DNA of 64,000 nucleotides. Source: Martelella limonii (GTDB lineage Bacteria; Pseudomonadota; Alphaproteobacteria; Rhizobiales; Rhizobiaceae). Location: contig NZ_JABUOU010000010.1 in assembly GCF_013344475.1 (NCBI RefSeq), positions 115,720 through 179,719 on the forward strand. The letters run 5' to 3'. Under the pieces are notes generated by a model. It did no database searches. It worked only from the letters and a program-made list of their open reading frames with translations, and was not told the DNA's origin. Shown one piece after another: positions 16,246-26,538 of this stretch (position 1 is the stretch's first letter; each line of letters begins with the position of its first letter). A program made the position numbers and the translations under genes.

Positions 16246-16292
16246 GATTTCACAAACATTCCAGTAAATGGAGTGTTCACCCTTCAGATACC

Positions 16293-16320
16293 TTGAAAGC
16301 CCGGTCTGCCTTACTTAAAT
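16293..16320 (+). promoter_or_regulatory. Candidate housekeeping promoter of rpoH
   Basis: TTGAAA (16293-16298), a 16-base spacer and TTAAAT (16315-16320), 100 bases upstream of the rpoH start. CTTGAA at 16292 also resembles the -35 of heat-shock promoters, so self-activation is possible. Not verified. Confidence 0.35.
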
Positions 16321-16420
16321 CGGGTTCTCCCTTCAGAAATCGACGGATCGGGTTGTGGGGCGATGCCCCGCGAGCGCCGTTGGATTTGAGAAGGATTGCA
16401 ACACCAAGGGGGTGAAAGCA

Positions 16421-17332
16421 TTGGCCAATACGCTTCCCAGCATTCGTGCCGGAGAAAACGGTCTCAACCGCTATCTCGAAGAAATCCGCAAATTCCCCAT
16501 GCTCGAGCCGCAGCAGGAATATATGCTTGCCAAGCGGTATCAGGAACATGATGACCGGGGTGCCGCCCACAAGCTCGTCACCAGCCACCTGCGCCTCGTC
16601 GCCAAGATCGCGATGGGCTATCGCGGCTACGGCCTGCCGATCGGCGAGGTCGTGTCCGAAGGCAATGTCGGTCTGATGCAGGCCGTCAAGAAGTTCGATC
16701 CCGAACGCGGCTTCCGTCTGGCCACTTATGCGATGTGGTGGATCAAGGCGTCGATCCAGGAATATATTCTCCGGTCCTGGTCGCTCGTGAAGATGGGCAC
16801 CACTGCCAATCAGAAGCGCCTGTTCTTCAACCTGCGCCGCCTGAAGGGCAAGATCCAGGCGATCGAGGATGGCGATCTGAAGCCGGAGCAGGTCACCGAA
16901 ATCGCGACCAAGCTGAATGTCAGCGAAGAGGAAGTGATCTCGATGAACCGCCGCCTTGGCGGGGATGCGTCGCTCAACGCGCCGATCCGCGCAACGGAAG
17001 GCGAATCCGGTCAGTGGCAGGATTGGCTGGTCGACGACCATGACAGCCAGGAAGAGATGCTCGTCAACCAGGATGAGCTCGAAACCCGCCGCGACATGCT
17101 GTCGTCAGCCATGGACGTTCTGAACGACCGTGAAAAGCGGATCTTCGTTGCCCGAAGGCTTGCGGAAGACCCGGAAACGCTGGAATCGCTTTCCGGAGAA
17201 TTCTCGATCTCGCGCGAACGCGTTCGCCAGATCGAGGTCCGCGCGTTCGAGAAGGTGCAGGACGCCGTGCAGAAGCAGGTCGCGGCAAATGCCAAGGCTG
17301 TCCGCGCCGTGCGCGAGGGCGCCGACGACTGA
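16421..17332 (+). CDS. rpoH: RNA polymerase heat-shock sigma factor RpoH (sigma-32)
   Basis: 303 residues. Region 1.2/2 has NRYLEEIRKFPMLEPQQEYML, LVTSHLRLVAKIAMGYRGYG and the RpoH box-containing part GTTANQKRLFFNLRRLKGKI, the signature that separates RpoH from other sigma factors. Region 4 has ILNDREKRIF-like LNDREKRIFVARRL and FSISRERVRQIEVRAFEKVQ. The start is taken as TTG 16421: rhizobial RpoH proteins start at this point, and AAGGGGG lies eight bases before it. GTG 16412 is possible but overlaps that site. It ends at a bidirectional terminator. Confidence 0.96.
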   Translation: MANTLPSIRAGENGLNRYLEEIRKFPMLEPQQEYMLAKRYQEHDDRGAAHKLVTSHLRLVAKIAMGYRGYGLPIGEVVSEGNVGLMQAVKKFDPERGFRLATYAMWWIKASIQEYILRSWSLVKMGTTANQKRLFFNLRRLKGKIQAIEDGDLKPEQVTEIATKLNVSEEEVISMNRRLGGDASLNAPIRATEGESGQWQDWLVDDHDSQEEMLVNQDELETRRDMLSSAMDVLNDREKRIFVARRLAEDPETLESLSGEFSISRERVRQIEVRAFEKVQDAVQKQVAANAKAVRAVREGADD

Positions 17333-17360
17333 TATGCACACTGATCGTCTGTAAAAGCAA

Positions 17361-17390
17361 AAGGCCGCGCCGGGAAACCGGTGCGGCCTT
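17361..17390. terminator. Bidirectional terminator between rpoH and the minus-strand gene
   Basis: A 13-bp stem (17361-17373 with 17378-17390, one G-T pair) closed by a GAAA loop. T-rich tracts on both sides (TTTCC on plus, TTTTGCTTTTAC on minus) suit the two convergent genes. Confidence 0.85.
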
Positions 17391-17409
17391 TCCTGATCGA
17401 GGCTTGCTG

Positions 17410-19212
17410 TCAGTTGTTGTTGTCGCCGATATCGCCGAGCGCCTGCCACTCCTGCACGGCCCGGTCGAAGATCGCCATGCCGGTGGTGCCCTTTTCAAGG
17501 GTCAGCAGTGCGCGGCGGCCGTTGCGGTAGGTCACCGGGATATCGATCCAGTTGCGCTCGGCAAGGAGCGCCATGTTCTGCCCGCGGGCCTGATCGAAAT
17601 CATTGAGCGCCAGCATGTAGAGATCGTCGGTGATCTTGGCCGAGACCGCGATCAGCGGATCGCCGCGCGAGGCCTCGGTATTCTTCAGCGACATGCGCTG
17701 GACATTATCGACCGCGCCGCCCTGGAAATTGTCGCCAAGGGTAAACGAGATGTCGATCAGGTGGCTTGCCGGAAGCGAGGAATCATCGTTGCGGCGGAAG
17801 GTCACGACGCCGGAAAGCCCGGCATCCGGCACATTCATCACGCCCTCGATCACCGGTTCGGAGACAGCCGTGCCGTTGTTCTCCTGCTTCAGCTCCCAGG
17901 TCACCGTGCCCTGGAATGCCGAGGGAACGGTCTGGCCGAGCTGTTCCTCGTAAAGATACATCTTCTGGGCCGCGCCCACCGGCGGAGCCGGATCGGCGGT
18001 GTCCTGCCCGGCGCTTGCGGGTGCGGTGGAGCCCGCCGTCTGGCTTGCGACCGAACGGGCGGGGCCTACGTTTTCGCCGGCGGCAGGCAGGCCCTCATCG
18101 ACCTCGGTGCCGTCCGGCAGAAGCCGCTGGGTAAACTGTTTTTCCGTGCCGCCTTCTTCGCTCTCGGGCGCGGTGGTTGCGGGCGCGCCTGCGGTTTCGG
18201 TGGCAGGCTCTGCGTCCGTTTCCGCGTCGGGCGGGGTCGCGGTGGTTTCGGCCGGTGTTTCCGTCTCTGTCACCGCGTCGCCGGGCGCCATCAGGCTGTC
18301 GCGGTTTTCATAGGCGAAATAGCCGCCAACGGCGATCACGGCGACAAGAACCACGGCTCCAACCGCAAGCGCGATCCGCTTGCCGCTTCCGGATTTTTCC
18401 TCTTCGAAGCCGTCATCGTCATCATGGCGGCCCGCGCCGGTCAGGCGGTCATCCTCGTCGAAACCGCGTTCGTCCGGCTCAAGTCCCAGGAGACTATCGA
18501 CATGAGCCCAGTCCTTTTCGGAGACGGATCGGGAGCCTGCAGCAGCCGGCGGTTCATATCCGGGCGTTGCCGCAGGGGCTGCCTCAAACTGCCAGTCGTC
18601 GGCAGGGCGGGGCTCATCGTCCTCGTCGGATTCCACCACGACGGAGCCTGCTTCGCTTTCCTCGTCCTCGGGACGGTCGAAGGAGTAGCCCTGGTCCTCA
18701 TCGGGATCAGGCATCGTCTCGAAGACGACCCTGTCGGGGCGGTTGACCGCCTCGAAGGTCGCGCCCTGCAGGAAACCCATGGAGCGCGGCTCGGCGGCCG
18801 GCTGCTCTTCGGGCTCCGCCGTAACATCGTCGTAAGGCTCGTCTTCGGCATAGTCCGGCGCGGTCGGAGCCGGGGCGGGGTCTTCGTAATCTTCCGCAGG
18901 CGCCTCGGCTTCATGCACGGGCTGGTCATCGACAGCCGGTTCGTCGTCATGGAACGTGGCTTGCGGAAACACGTCCTCTTCCGGCTCGTCGGCGGGCATG
19001 GCGACGGTGAAATCGCTTTCAACCTCGGCGATGGCGGCGTCGATCTTGTCGATCTGGCGCTTGATCATCGCTTCCGGCGGCGGCGGGTTCATGTTTTCCA
19101 TCTGCCGGATCACAGCAGAGCGCGCCTTGTCGTAGACGCGCGCGCGCAATTCCGGAGACTGTTCGGGAAGTCCCTCGACTGCGCGCCTGATAACTGCCGT
19201 AAAATCCGCCAT
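17410..19212 (-). CDS. Large acidic single-span hypothetical protein
   Basis: 600 residues. The first 70 are helical (FTAVIRRAVEGLPEQSPELRARVYDKARSAV). Residues about 75-270 are extremely rich in Asp, Glu, Pro and Ala and look disordered. One membrane segment lies near residues 285-305 (IALAVGAVVLVAVIAVGGYFAY). After a second Thr/Glu/Pro-rich stretch comes a folded periplasmic C-terminal domain of about 190 residues (MYLYEEQLGQTVPSAFQGTV, then VTFRRNDDSSLPASHLIDI). Proteins of this plan occur in many rhizobia without a known role. It lies 52 bases downstream of purA on the same strand, but has its own good start. Confidence 0.75.
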   Translation of the reverse strand: MADFTAVIRRAVEGLPEQSPELRARVYDKARSAVIRQMENMNPPPPEAMIKRQIDKIDAAIAEVESDFTVAMPADEPEEDVFPQATFHDDEPAVDDQPVHEAEAPAEDYEDPAPAPTAPDYAEDEPYDDVTAEPEEQPAAEPRSMGFLQGATFEAVNRPDRVVFETMPDPDEDQGYSFDRPEDEESEAGSVVVESDEDDEPRPADDWQFEAAPAATPGYEPPAAAGSRSVSEKDWAHVDSLLGLEPDERGFDEDDRLTGAGRHDDDDGFEEEKSGSGKRIALAVGAVVLVAVIAVGGYFAYENRDSLMAPGDAVTETETPAETTATPPDAETDAEPATETAGAPATTAPESEEGGTEKQFTQRLLPDGTEVDEGLPAAGENVGPARSVASQTAGSTAPASAGQDTADPAPPVGAAQKMYLYEEQLGQTVPSAFQGTVTWELKQENNGTAVSEPVIEGVMNVPDAGLSGVVTFRRNDDSSLPASHLIDISFTLGDNFQGGAVDNVQRMSLKNTEASRGDPLIAVSAKITDDLYMLALNDFDQARGQNMALLAERNWIDIPVTYRNGRRALLTLEKGTTGMAIFDRAVQEWQALGDIGDNNN

Positions 19213-19263
19213 GAATCACCCCTATTGTGCGGGACATTTCCGCAACAATACTATGTTTTTTGC

Positions 19264-20562
<1,299 letters not shown>

Positions 20563-20724
20563 TGCACCTACCCGGAATGTCTTAGTCACGGTTAAACCGC
20601 AGCATCTATAACCATGTAGCTTTCATAATGCGATCCCCCACCCCCTCAGTTCAGAAATTTTCTCGTGACAGCGGCATGGAGGACGGATTATTCCGTCCAT
20701 ACCTCGAATAGATTGGCGAATGAC

Positions 20725-21636
20725 ATGAAATCAGGCGCGCACGCCATCGAATGGCAGGCCTATCTGCTTCTCACCATCACGGCATTGCTTTGGGGCGGAA
20801 ACATGACAGCGGGCAAGCTTGCCGTCGGCCATGTCTCCCCTATGGTGCTGAACTTTCTGCGCTGGACCATGGCGGCGATCGTGCTTTCACTGTTCTCTGC
20901 GCCGCAGCTGCGAAAGGACTGGCCGGTGGTCAGGCGCAACTGGCCGGCCATCCTCGCCTTCGGCGCGGTCGGCTATACCGGCTATAACGCCTTCATCTAT
21001 TCGGGCCTGAAGCTGACATCGGCGATCAACGTCTCGATGATCCAGGCGATCCTGCCGTTCTGCATCCTCGCCATCAACTTCGCCCTGTTTCGCACCCGCT
21101 CGACGATCATGCAGATGTCCGGCTTCTTGCTGACGCTCGCAGGTGTCGCCACCGTCGTCTCCCAGGGCGAGCTGCGCAAAGTCCTGCATCTCGACCTCAA
21201 TCTCGGCGATCTGCTCGCCCTTGCCGCAGCGCTCTGCTATTCCGGCTACACCGTCGCGCTGCGGTGGAAGCCGCCGCTCGACTGGCGGGTGATGGTCATC
21301 TCGTTCTGCGGCGGTGCGGTGGTCGCTTCGGTGCCGCTCATGCTCCTGGAGATGTCGGCGGGCGCCGCAATCTTTCCCCATGACGCGATCGGCTTTGGCG
21401 TGGTGATCTATGCCGGCCTGTTTCCCTCCCTGATTTCACAGGCCTTCTTCATCCGCGGCGTCGATGTGATCGGAGCCAACCGGGCCGGCATCTTCATCAA
21501 CCTGATCCCGGTCTTCGGCACGATCATTGCCGTACTGGTGCTGGGCGAGGAGCTTGCGGGTTTTCACGCCATTGCCCTCGTGCTCGTCATCAGCGGGATT
21601 GCGCTTGCCCAGAGGGGCAAACCGAAGACGGCCTGA
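20725..21636 (+). CDS. EamA/DMT family transporter
   Basis: 303 residues with ten hydrophobic segments arranged as two EamA halves. The first half has TALLWGGNMTAGKLAVGHVSPMVLNFLRW, the second LAAALCYSGYTVALRW and FFIRGVDVIGANRAGIFINLIPVFGTIIAVLVLGEEL, the usual EamA patterns. Such proteins export or import small metabolites; the substrate is unknown. The start is not settled: ATG 20725 gives a normal N-terminus but a weak ribosome site, and GTG 20665 in the same frame would add 20 hydrophilic residues. Confidence 0.88.
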   Translation: MKSGAHAIEWQAYLLLTITALLWGGNMTAGKLAVGHVSPMVLNFLRWTMAAIVLSLFSAPQLRKDWPVVRRNWPAILAFGAVGYTGYNAFIYSGLKLTSAINVSMIQAILPFCILAINFALFRTRSTIMQMSGFLLTLAGVATVVSQGELRKVLHLDLNLGDLLALAAALCYSGYTVALRWKPPLDWRVMVISFCGGAVVASVPLMLLEMSAGAAIFPHDAIGFGVVIYAGLFPSLISQAFFIRGVDVIGANRAGIFINLIPVFGTIIAVLVLGEELAGFHAIALVLVISGIALAQRGKPKTA

Positions 21637-21756
21637 GACTGTGCGCAAAAAGAGAGCAGCCGGAACGCAAAACGATGCTTTTGCCGGTTAAGCGCTTTGC
21701 CTACACCTGTGTTCGACGCCGCAAAGAAACGGCGGGGAACATGAGACAGGTGAGAC

Positions 21757-22557
21757 ATGGCCAAGCGCTTCTACTGGAATGAACTGACAAGCCCGGACTT
21801 TGCAGCGCTTGATGCCGAGACCACGGTTGCGATCCTGCCGCTGGCGTCGACCGAACAGCACGGGCCGCATCTTCCCGTGGCGACCGATGTCGCGATCGCG
21901 CGCGGCATGCTCGACACGCTTCAGGAAAATATTCCCGACCATCTCGATGTTCTGGTGCTTCCGGTCCAGGAAATCGGCAAGGCCAACGAGCACATCCATG
22001 GCCCGGGCACGCTTTCGCTGGGCGCCGATCTCCTGATCCCGGCCTGGACCGCGATCGGCGAGAAGGTCGCGGCTGCCGGGCTGCGCAAGCTGATCATGGT
22101 CAACAGCCATGGCGGCAATCTCGACATCATGCATATCGTCGCCCGCGAAATGCGGGTGCGCTTCAATATGGCGGTGGTATCCACCCAATGGGGCCGCTTT
22201 GGCCATCCCGAAGGCATGATCAGCGATGACGAGCGGACCTTCGGCATTCATGCCGGCGAGGTGGAGACGTCGCTGATGCTGCATTTCCGCCCCGAGCTCG
22301 TGAAGATGGAATATGCCGAGAATTTCGCCTCGCTGGCTGAGTGGCAAAAGGACAATACCCGCCATCTCCAGCCGCTTCCGCCCAATGCGCTCGCCTGGAT
22401 CGCGCACGACCTCAACCCCAAGGGCGCCGTCGGCAACGCGGCCGCGGGCACCGCCGAGAAGGGAAGCGCGATCGCCAAACATCAGGTGGCGGGCTTCATC
22501 GAACTGATCGAGGACCTGAAGGCCTATCCGCTCGACAGGCTCTATTCGCCGGCCTGA
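21757..22557 (+). CDS. Creatininase family protein
   Basis: 266 residues. The metal-binding motif of the family appears as LPLASTEQHGPHLPVATDVAIA (residues about 28-49; Glu, His and Asp are ligands), with a further NSHGGNLDIMHIVAREM and GIHAGEVETSLML later on. Members hydrolyse cyclic amides such as creatinine or related ring compounds; the exact substrate cannot be told. The start ATG follows GGTGAGAC with GAG upstream. It converges on gpmA, with a hairpin terminator between them. Confidence 0.88.
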   Translation: MAKRFYWNELTSPDFAALDAETTVAILPLASTEQHGPHLPVATDVAIARGMLDTLQENIPDHLDVLVLPVQEIGKANEHIHGPGTLSLGADLLIPAWTAIGEKVAAAGLRKLIMVNSHGGNLDIMHIVAREMRVRFNMAVVSTQWGRFGHPEGMISDDERTFGIHAGEVETSLMLHFRPELVKMEYAENFASLAEWQKDNTRHLQPLPPNALAWIAHDLNPKGAVGNAAAGTAEKGSAIAKHQVAGFIELIEDLKAYPLDRLYSPA

Positions 22558-22564
22558 AAGCGAA

Positions 22565-22592
22565 AGCCGGGCGACATTGCTGCCGCCCGGCT
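22565..22592. terminator. Hairpin terminator between creatininase and gpmA
   Basis: A 9-bp stem AGCCGGGCG / CGCCCGGCT with a 10-base loop. The minus strand continues with TTTCGCTTTC, so it best suits gpmA, but it also lies eight bases after the creatininase stop. Confidence 0.65.
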
Positions 22593-22619
22593 CCGGATGT
22601 CTGGAAATCCCGAGGGAAA

Positions 22620-23255
22620 TCAGTGTGCCTTGGACATGTCGCCGAGCACCTGCTTGTCGGCAACGGTCGAATCCGCCTTCAGCGTGTAGACCATCGGCAC
22701 GCCGGTCGCGAGGTTGAGTTCCAGGATTTCCTCCTGGCTCAGCCGGTCGAGGATCATCACGAGGGCGCGCAGGGAATTTCCATGGGCGGCCACCAGCACC
22801 TTCTCGCCCCTGAGAACGCGCGGCAGGATTTCGGTCAGGTAATAGGGCCAGACGCGCGCGCCGGTATCCTTCAGGCTTTCGCCGCCGGGCGGGGGCACGT
22901 CGTAGGAGCGGCGCCAGATGTGAACCTGCTCCTCGCCCCATTTCTTGCGGGCGTCATCCTTGTTGAGGCCGGCGAGATCGCCGTAGTCGCGCTCGTTGAT
23001 CGCCTGGTTGCGGATGGTCTCCAGATCGCCCTGGCCGATCTCGTCCAGAATGATCTGGCAGGTGCGCTGCGCGCGCGACAGGTCGGAGGTGAAGGCGACG
23101 TCGAACTTGATGCCGGTCTCGGCCAGCGCCTTGCCGCCCGCATGGGCTTCGGCCACGCCCTGTTCGGTGAGATCAGGGTCCTTCCAGCCGGTGAAAAGGT
23201 TCTTCAGGTTCCATTCGCTTTGGCCGTGACGGACCAGAACCAGTGTGCCGCTCAT
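22620..23255 (-). CDS. gpmA: 2,3-bisphosphoglycerate-dependent phosphoglycerate mutase
   Basis: 211 residues. The N-terminal phosphohistidine motif is [20 protein letters not shown] (His at about residue 9); the second catalytic His is in [17 protein letters not shown], and [20 protein letters not shown] matches the substrate-binding loop. The enzyme converts 3- and 2-phosphoglycerate in glycolysis. It is short compared with the 250-residue enterobacterial form, as is usual in alphaproteobacteria. It lies 24 bases after dapB and probably ends a glk-dapB-gpmA transcript. Confidence 0.96.
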   Translation of the reverse strand: MSGTLVLVRHGQSEWNLKNLFTGWKDPDLTEQGVAEAHAGGKALAETGIKFDVAFTSDLSRAQRTCQIILDEIGQGDLETIRNQAINERDYGDLAGLNKDDARKKWGEEQVHIWRRSYDVPPPGGESLKDTGARVWPYYLTEILPRVLRGEKVLVAAHGNSLRALVMILDRLSQEEILELNLATGVPMVYTLKADSTVADKQVLGDMSKAH

Positions 23256-23279
23256 GAATATATTCCTCTTGAAAGGTTG

Positions 23280-24101
23280 CTAGCTTTTAAGCCCGAGCAC
23301 GTCGAGCATGGAATAAAGACCGGGCTTTTCGTCCCGCGCCCAAAGGGCCGCCGTCACCGCACCGCGGGCAAAGATGCTGCGGTCGGTTGCCGAATGCGAC
23401 AGCGTCACCGTTTCGCCCTCGCCGGCGAGGAGCACGGAATGTTCGCCGACGACCGAACCGCCGCGCAGCGTCGCAAATCCGATGCTGCCTTCCTCGCGCG
23501 GCCCGGTATGGCCATCGCGCACCTTCACGGCCTTTTCCTTCAGCGACACGTCCCGCCCTTCAGCGGCCGCCTCGCCCAGAAGGAGCGCTGTGCCGGAGGG
23601 CGCGTCCACCTTGTGGCGGTGATGCATTTCCAGAACCTCGATGTCCCAGCCCTTTGCCGAAAGCGCGGCCGCTGCCTGCTTGACCAGCACGCCGAGGAGG
23701 TTGACGCCGAGGCTCATATTGCCGGACTTGACGATCCGGGCATGGCGGCTTGCGGCCTTCACCTTGTCCTCGTCAGCCTCGGACATGCCGGTGGTGCCGA
23801 TCACGTGGACGATGCGGGCCTGCGCGGCAAGTTCGCTGTATTCGACGGAGGCCTGCGGCACGGTGAAATCGAGCACGCCATCGGCATCGAGGAAGGCCTT
23901 CAGCGGATCGTCACTCACAACGACCCCGAGCTCGCCGACGCCGGCCATCAGGCCTGCATCCTTGCCGAGAAAAGCGCTGTCCGCACGGTCGATCGCCGCG
24001 TGCAGGACGCAGCCCTCGGTTTCCGAGATGACGCGGATGAGGCTTTGGCCCATGCGTCCGCTGGCGCCCACGACGACGAGCTTCATTGCCGGAGAATTCA
24101 T
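23280..24101 (-). CDS. dapB: 4-hydroxy-tetrahydrodipicolinate reductase
   Basis: 273 residues. The NAD(P)-binding loop [17 protein letters not shown] is at the N-terminus. [13 protein letters not shown] and the catalytic segment [19 protein letters not shown] (His pair and Lys) follow, and the C-terminus [28 protein letters not shown] is that of the family. DapB acts in lysine and diaminopimelate synthesis. ATG 24101 is chosen because AGGA lies upstream with good spacing; ATG 24086 (MKLVVVG) is the alternative. Confidence 0.96.
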   Translation of the reverse strand: MNSPAMKLVVVGASGRMGQSLIRVISETEGCVLHAAIDRADSAFLGKDAGLMAGVGELGVVVSDDPLKAFLDADGVLDFTVPQASVEYSELAAQARIVHVIGTTGMSEADEDKVKAASRHARIVKSGNMSLGVNLLGVLVKQAAAALSAKGWDIEVLEMHHRHKVDAPSGTALLLGEAAAEGRDVSLKEKAVKVRDGHTGPREEGSIGFATLRGGSVVGEHSVLLAGEGETVTLSHSATDRSIFARGAVTAALWARDEKPGLYSMLDVLGLKS

Positions 24102-24214
24102 GTGTGTTCCTGATATCATGCGTTGCAGTCCGGCCTTCGCAGCGCCTGCAAAAACCGCGCCGAGCTTATTGCATGGTCACGCGGAAGGAAAGGGCGCGCC
24201 GGCGTGAAACGCGC

Positions 24215-25237
24215 TCAGTCGCGCCAGCGGCGGCCCGAAAGCGCGAGCCCGAAGCGGGTCGGCGTGCGGGCGTAGGTGGCAAGGCCGAAGAGGGCTGCGA
24301 GCGGGTGCGTCACGACATAGGTCGGGATCGCGGCGAGCAGCCTGGTATGCGGTGCCTTGTCCTCGAAGGCGGCGCGGAATTCCGGGCTCTTCAGCGCAGG
24401 CAGGATCTTCTCGGAAATGCCGCCGGCCAGATAGACGCCGCCGCGCGCCATGAACACCATCGCCATGTCGCCTGCCAGACGGCCGAGATAGGTCGCAAAC
24501 AGCGACAGCGTTTCGGTTGCCTGCGGATCGGTCTTGTCGAGGCCGTGCTGGCTGACATCCTTGGGCTCGAAAGGCTTCGGCTCGATGCCATCCGCGGCGC
24601 AGACGGCGTTATAGAGGTTCACCATGCCGCGGCCGCAGAGAATCTGCTCCGCCGCAACCCGGCCCTCGATTGTCTTGATGTGCGGGAACACCTGATAGTC
24701 GCGGTCGGTTCTCGGGCCGACATCGATATGGCCACCTTCCCCGGGAACGGGGATCCAGCGTTCTTCGGCATGCACCAGGCCGGCCACGCCCAGACCTGTG
24801 CCAGGGCCAAGCACGACGCGCGAGGCCAGCATCTTGTCCGCGACATCGCCGATCGGCTCGCGGAACTTGTCCGGCATGTTGGCGATCGCCAGCGCCTGGG
24901 CCTCGAAATCATTGATGACGATGACGTCGATCAGGCCGAGATTTGCGATCATGTCGTGGGGCTTGACCACCCAGTCGCAATTGGTCAGCGGAATTTCGTC
25001 GCCGCGGATCGGGCCTGCAACGGCGAGGATGGCGCTTTTCGGCTGCAGCGACGACTTGTCCATTACCGCAGCCTGGATGGCATCGTCGATCGTGGCGAAA
25101 TCGGCGGTATGCACGATCGGGAATTCTCGCGGCTCTGCATAGGGATCGACGAGGAGCGAGAACCGCGCATTGGTGCCGCCGATATCGCCGATCAGGATCG
25201 GAAAGGCGAGGGGTTGTTCAAGCGGAATTCTGGCCAT
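24215..25237 (-). CDS. glk: Glucokinase
   Basis: 340 residues of the bacterial glucokinase family. [18 protein letters not shown] carries the phosphate-1 loop, [14 protein letters not shown] and [14 protein letters not shown] the phosphate-2 part, and [13 protein letters not shown] the substrate region. It phosphorylates glucose with ATP in the cytoplasm. Start ATG 25237 has AAGGGG nine bases before it; the ORF extends further upstream, but without a ribosome site. It is followed by dapB after 113 bases and gpmA, a run that places two sugar-metabolism genes around a lysine gene. Confidence 0.96.
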   Translation of the reverse strand: MARIPLEQPLAFPILIGDIGGTNARFSLLVDPYAEPREFPIVHTADFATIDDAIQAAVMDKSSLQPKSAILAVAGPIRGDEIPLTNCDWVVKPHDMIANLGLIDVIVINDFEAQALAIANMPDKFREPIGDVADKMLASRVVLGPGTGLGVAGLVHAEERWIPVPGEGGHIDVGPRTDRDYQVFPHIKTIEGRVAAEQILCGRGMVNLYNAVCAADGIEPKPFEPKDVSQHGLDKTDPQATETLSLFATYLGRLAGDMAMVFMARGGVYLAGGISEKILPALKSPEFRAAFEDKAPHTRLLAAIPTYVVTHPLAALFGLATYARTPTRFGLALSGRRWRD

Positions 25238-25365
25238 GGCTTCTGCCCCTTGCATCAAGTGTGCGCGGCGCGGAAATGCGCCCCTGGATTTATGCTGCAG
25301 CCCGGCGCCCAAACGGCGGGGCCACGGTTTCCTACATCAGTTCAAACCGCTTTGAAAGTCCCGGC

Positions 25366-26382
25366 TTATCCCTGTGGCCTCTGCTGAGGAACAGGGCCGA
25401 TCTCGGGCCAGGGCGCCAGGGGCGGCAGCGGAATGGTTGGCGTCAGGGCCGCCTGCGGCAGAGTGGCCGGCGCCGGCGCATCGAGCACGGCTTGGCAGGC
25501 ACCCGGAAGATCCGACATGATGGTGTAGCTCGGCCGGGTCGGCTTGGGCTGCGGCTTGGTCGGTTTCTTCGGCGGGGTCGCAGGCTTTGCCGGCGCCCAT
25601 GGCTCATCGGAAAGCCAGTAGGCGAGATTGGCGCCGCAGCCGTCATCTGCCATGTCCACCCTGTTCTGCGCCTTGCAGTCGGCGGAGCCCGGCCGGCAGA
25701 ACAGGCGGATGTGGAAATGGTAGTAGTGGCCGTAATAGGGGCGGACCTTGGCAAGGTTCGTGCGGTCGCCCTTCCAGTCTTCGCAGAGCGCCTTCTTGAT
25801 GCCGGGATGAACGAAGATGCGCTGCACCTCCGGATAGCTTGCCGCCCGCATGATCAGGCGTTCATGGGCGGGGGTGAATTTCTGCTTGTCGACGAACAGC
25901 GTGCCGTCTTCCTTCAGCATCGAAGTGGCGGACATGTCCTCGCGTTCGCGGAGTGTCAGCGTCCGGTTGGGCATCGGCGTCAGCCAGATATCGGCGTCAA
26001 GACCGACCTGATGGGAGGCATGGCCGGAGATCATCGGCCCGCCACGCGGCTGGGAAATGTCGCCAACCAGAAGCCCCGGCCAGCCGTCATATTGCGCGGC
26101 CTCGCGCGACAGCTTCTCGACAAGGGCGATGGTATCGGGGTGACCGAAGCGGCGGTTGCGCGACACCCGCATGGTCTGCCAGGTGGGGCCGTCGATCGGC
26201 AGCGCCTCGGCGCCGGCGAGGCAGCCCTTGTTGTAGAAGCCGATCGATTGCGGCTTGCCCGCCGTCGGCGTGGTCTCCGAGGCGAACAGAACCTTGGCGG
26301 GGGGCGGAAAGTCCTGGCTTGCAGCCGGGGCCGACAGACCCGCTGCCACGGCGAGTATGGAAAAGGCCCTGAACCAGCGCAT
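25366..26382 (-). CDS. mepA: Penicillin-insensitive murein endopeptidase
   Basis: 338 residues with a signal peptide (residues 1-23, ending SAPAASQ). The zinc-binding motifs of the LAS metallopeptidases are visible: SGHASHQVGLDADIW (His and Asp ligands) and YYGHYYHFHIRLFC (His-x-His). MepA cuts D-alanyl-meso-diaminopimelyl cross-links in peptidoglycan in the periplasm. The C-terminal 80 residues are rich in Pro and Lys and form a tail not found in the enterobacterial enzyme. AAGGAGG lies five bases before the start. Confidence 0.94.
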   Translation of the reverse strand: MRWFRAFSILAVAAGLSAPAASQDFPPPAKVLFASETTPTAGKPQSIGFYNKGCLAGAEALPIDGPTWQTMRVSRNRRFGHPDTIALVEKLSREAAQYDGWPGLLVGDISQPRGGPMISGHASHQVGLDADIWLTPMPNRTLTLREREDMSATSMLKEDGTLFVDKQKFTPAHERLIMRAASYPEVQRIFVHPGIKKALCEDWKGDRTNLAKVRPYYGHYYHFHIRLFCRPGSADCKAQNRVDMADDGCGANLAYWLSDEPWAPAKPATPPKKPTKPQPKPTRPSYTIMSDLPGACQAVLDAPAPATLPQAALTPTIPLPPLAPWPEIGPVPQQRPQG

Positions 26383-26538
26383 CGCGTCCTCCTTGTCGGC
26401 GTTTTGCAACGAAATTTGGAACCGTTGCGAATTCCGCCTGTTTTCCGCCTCACGAAAAGGCTACTTGAACACCCGGGTCGATATTAGTTTATTCTTGGTC
26501 CGGAATTGAGAAAAGCAAGAACGGGGAAGGCAAAAACA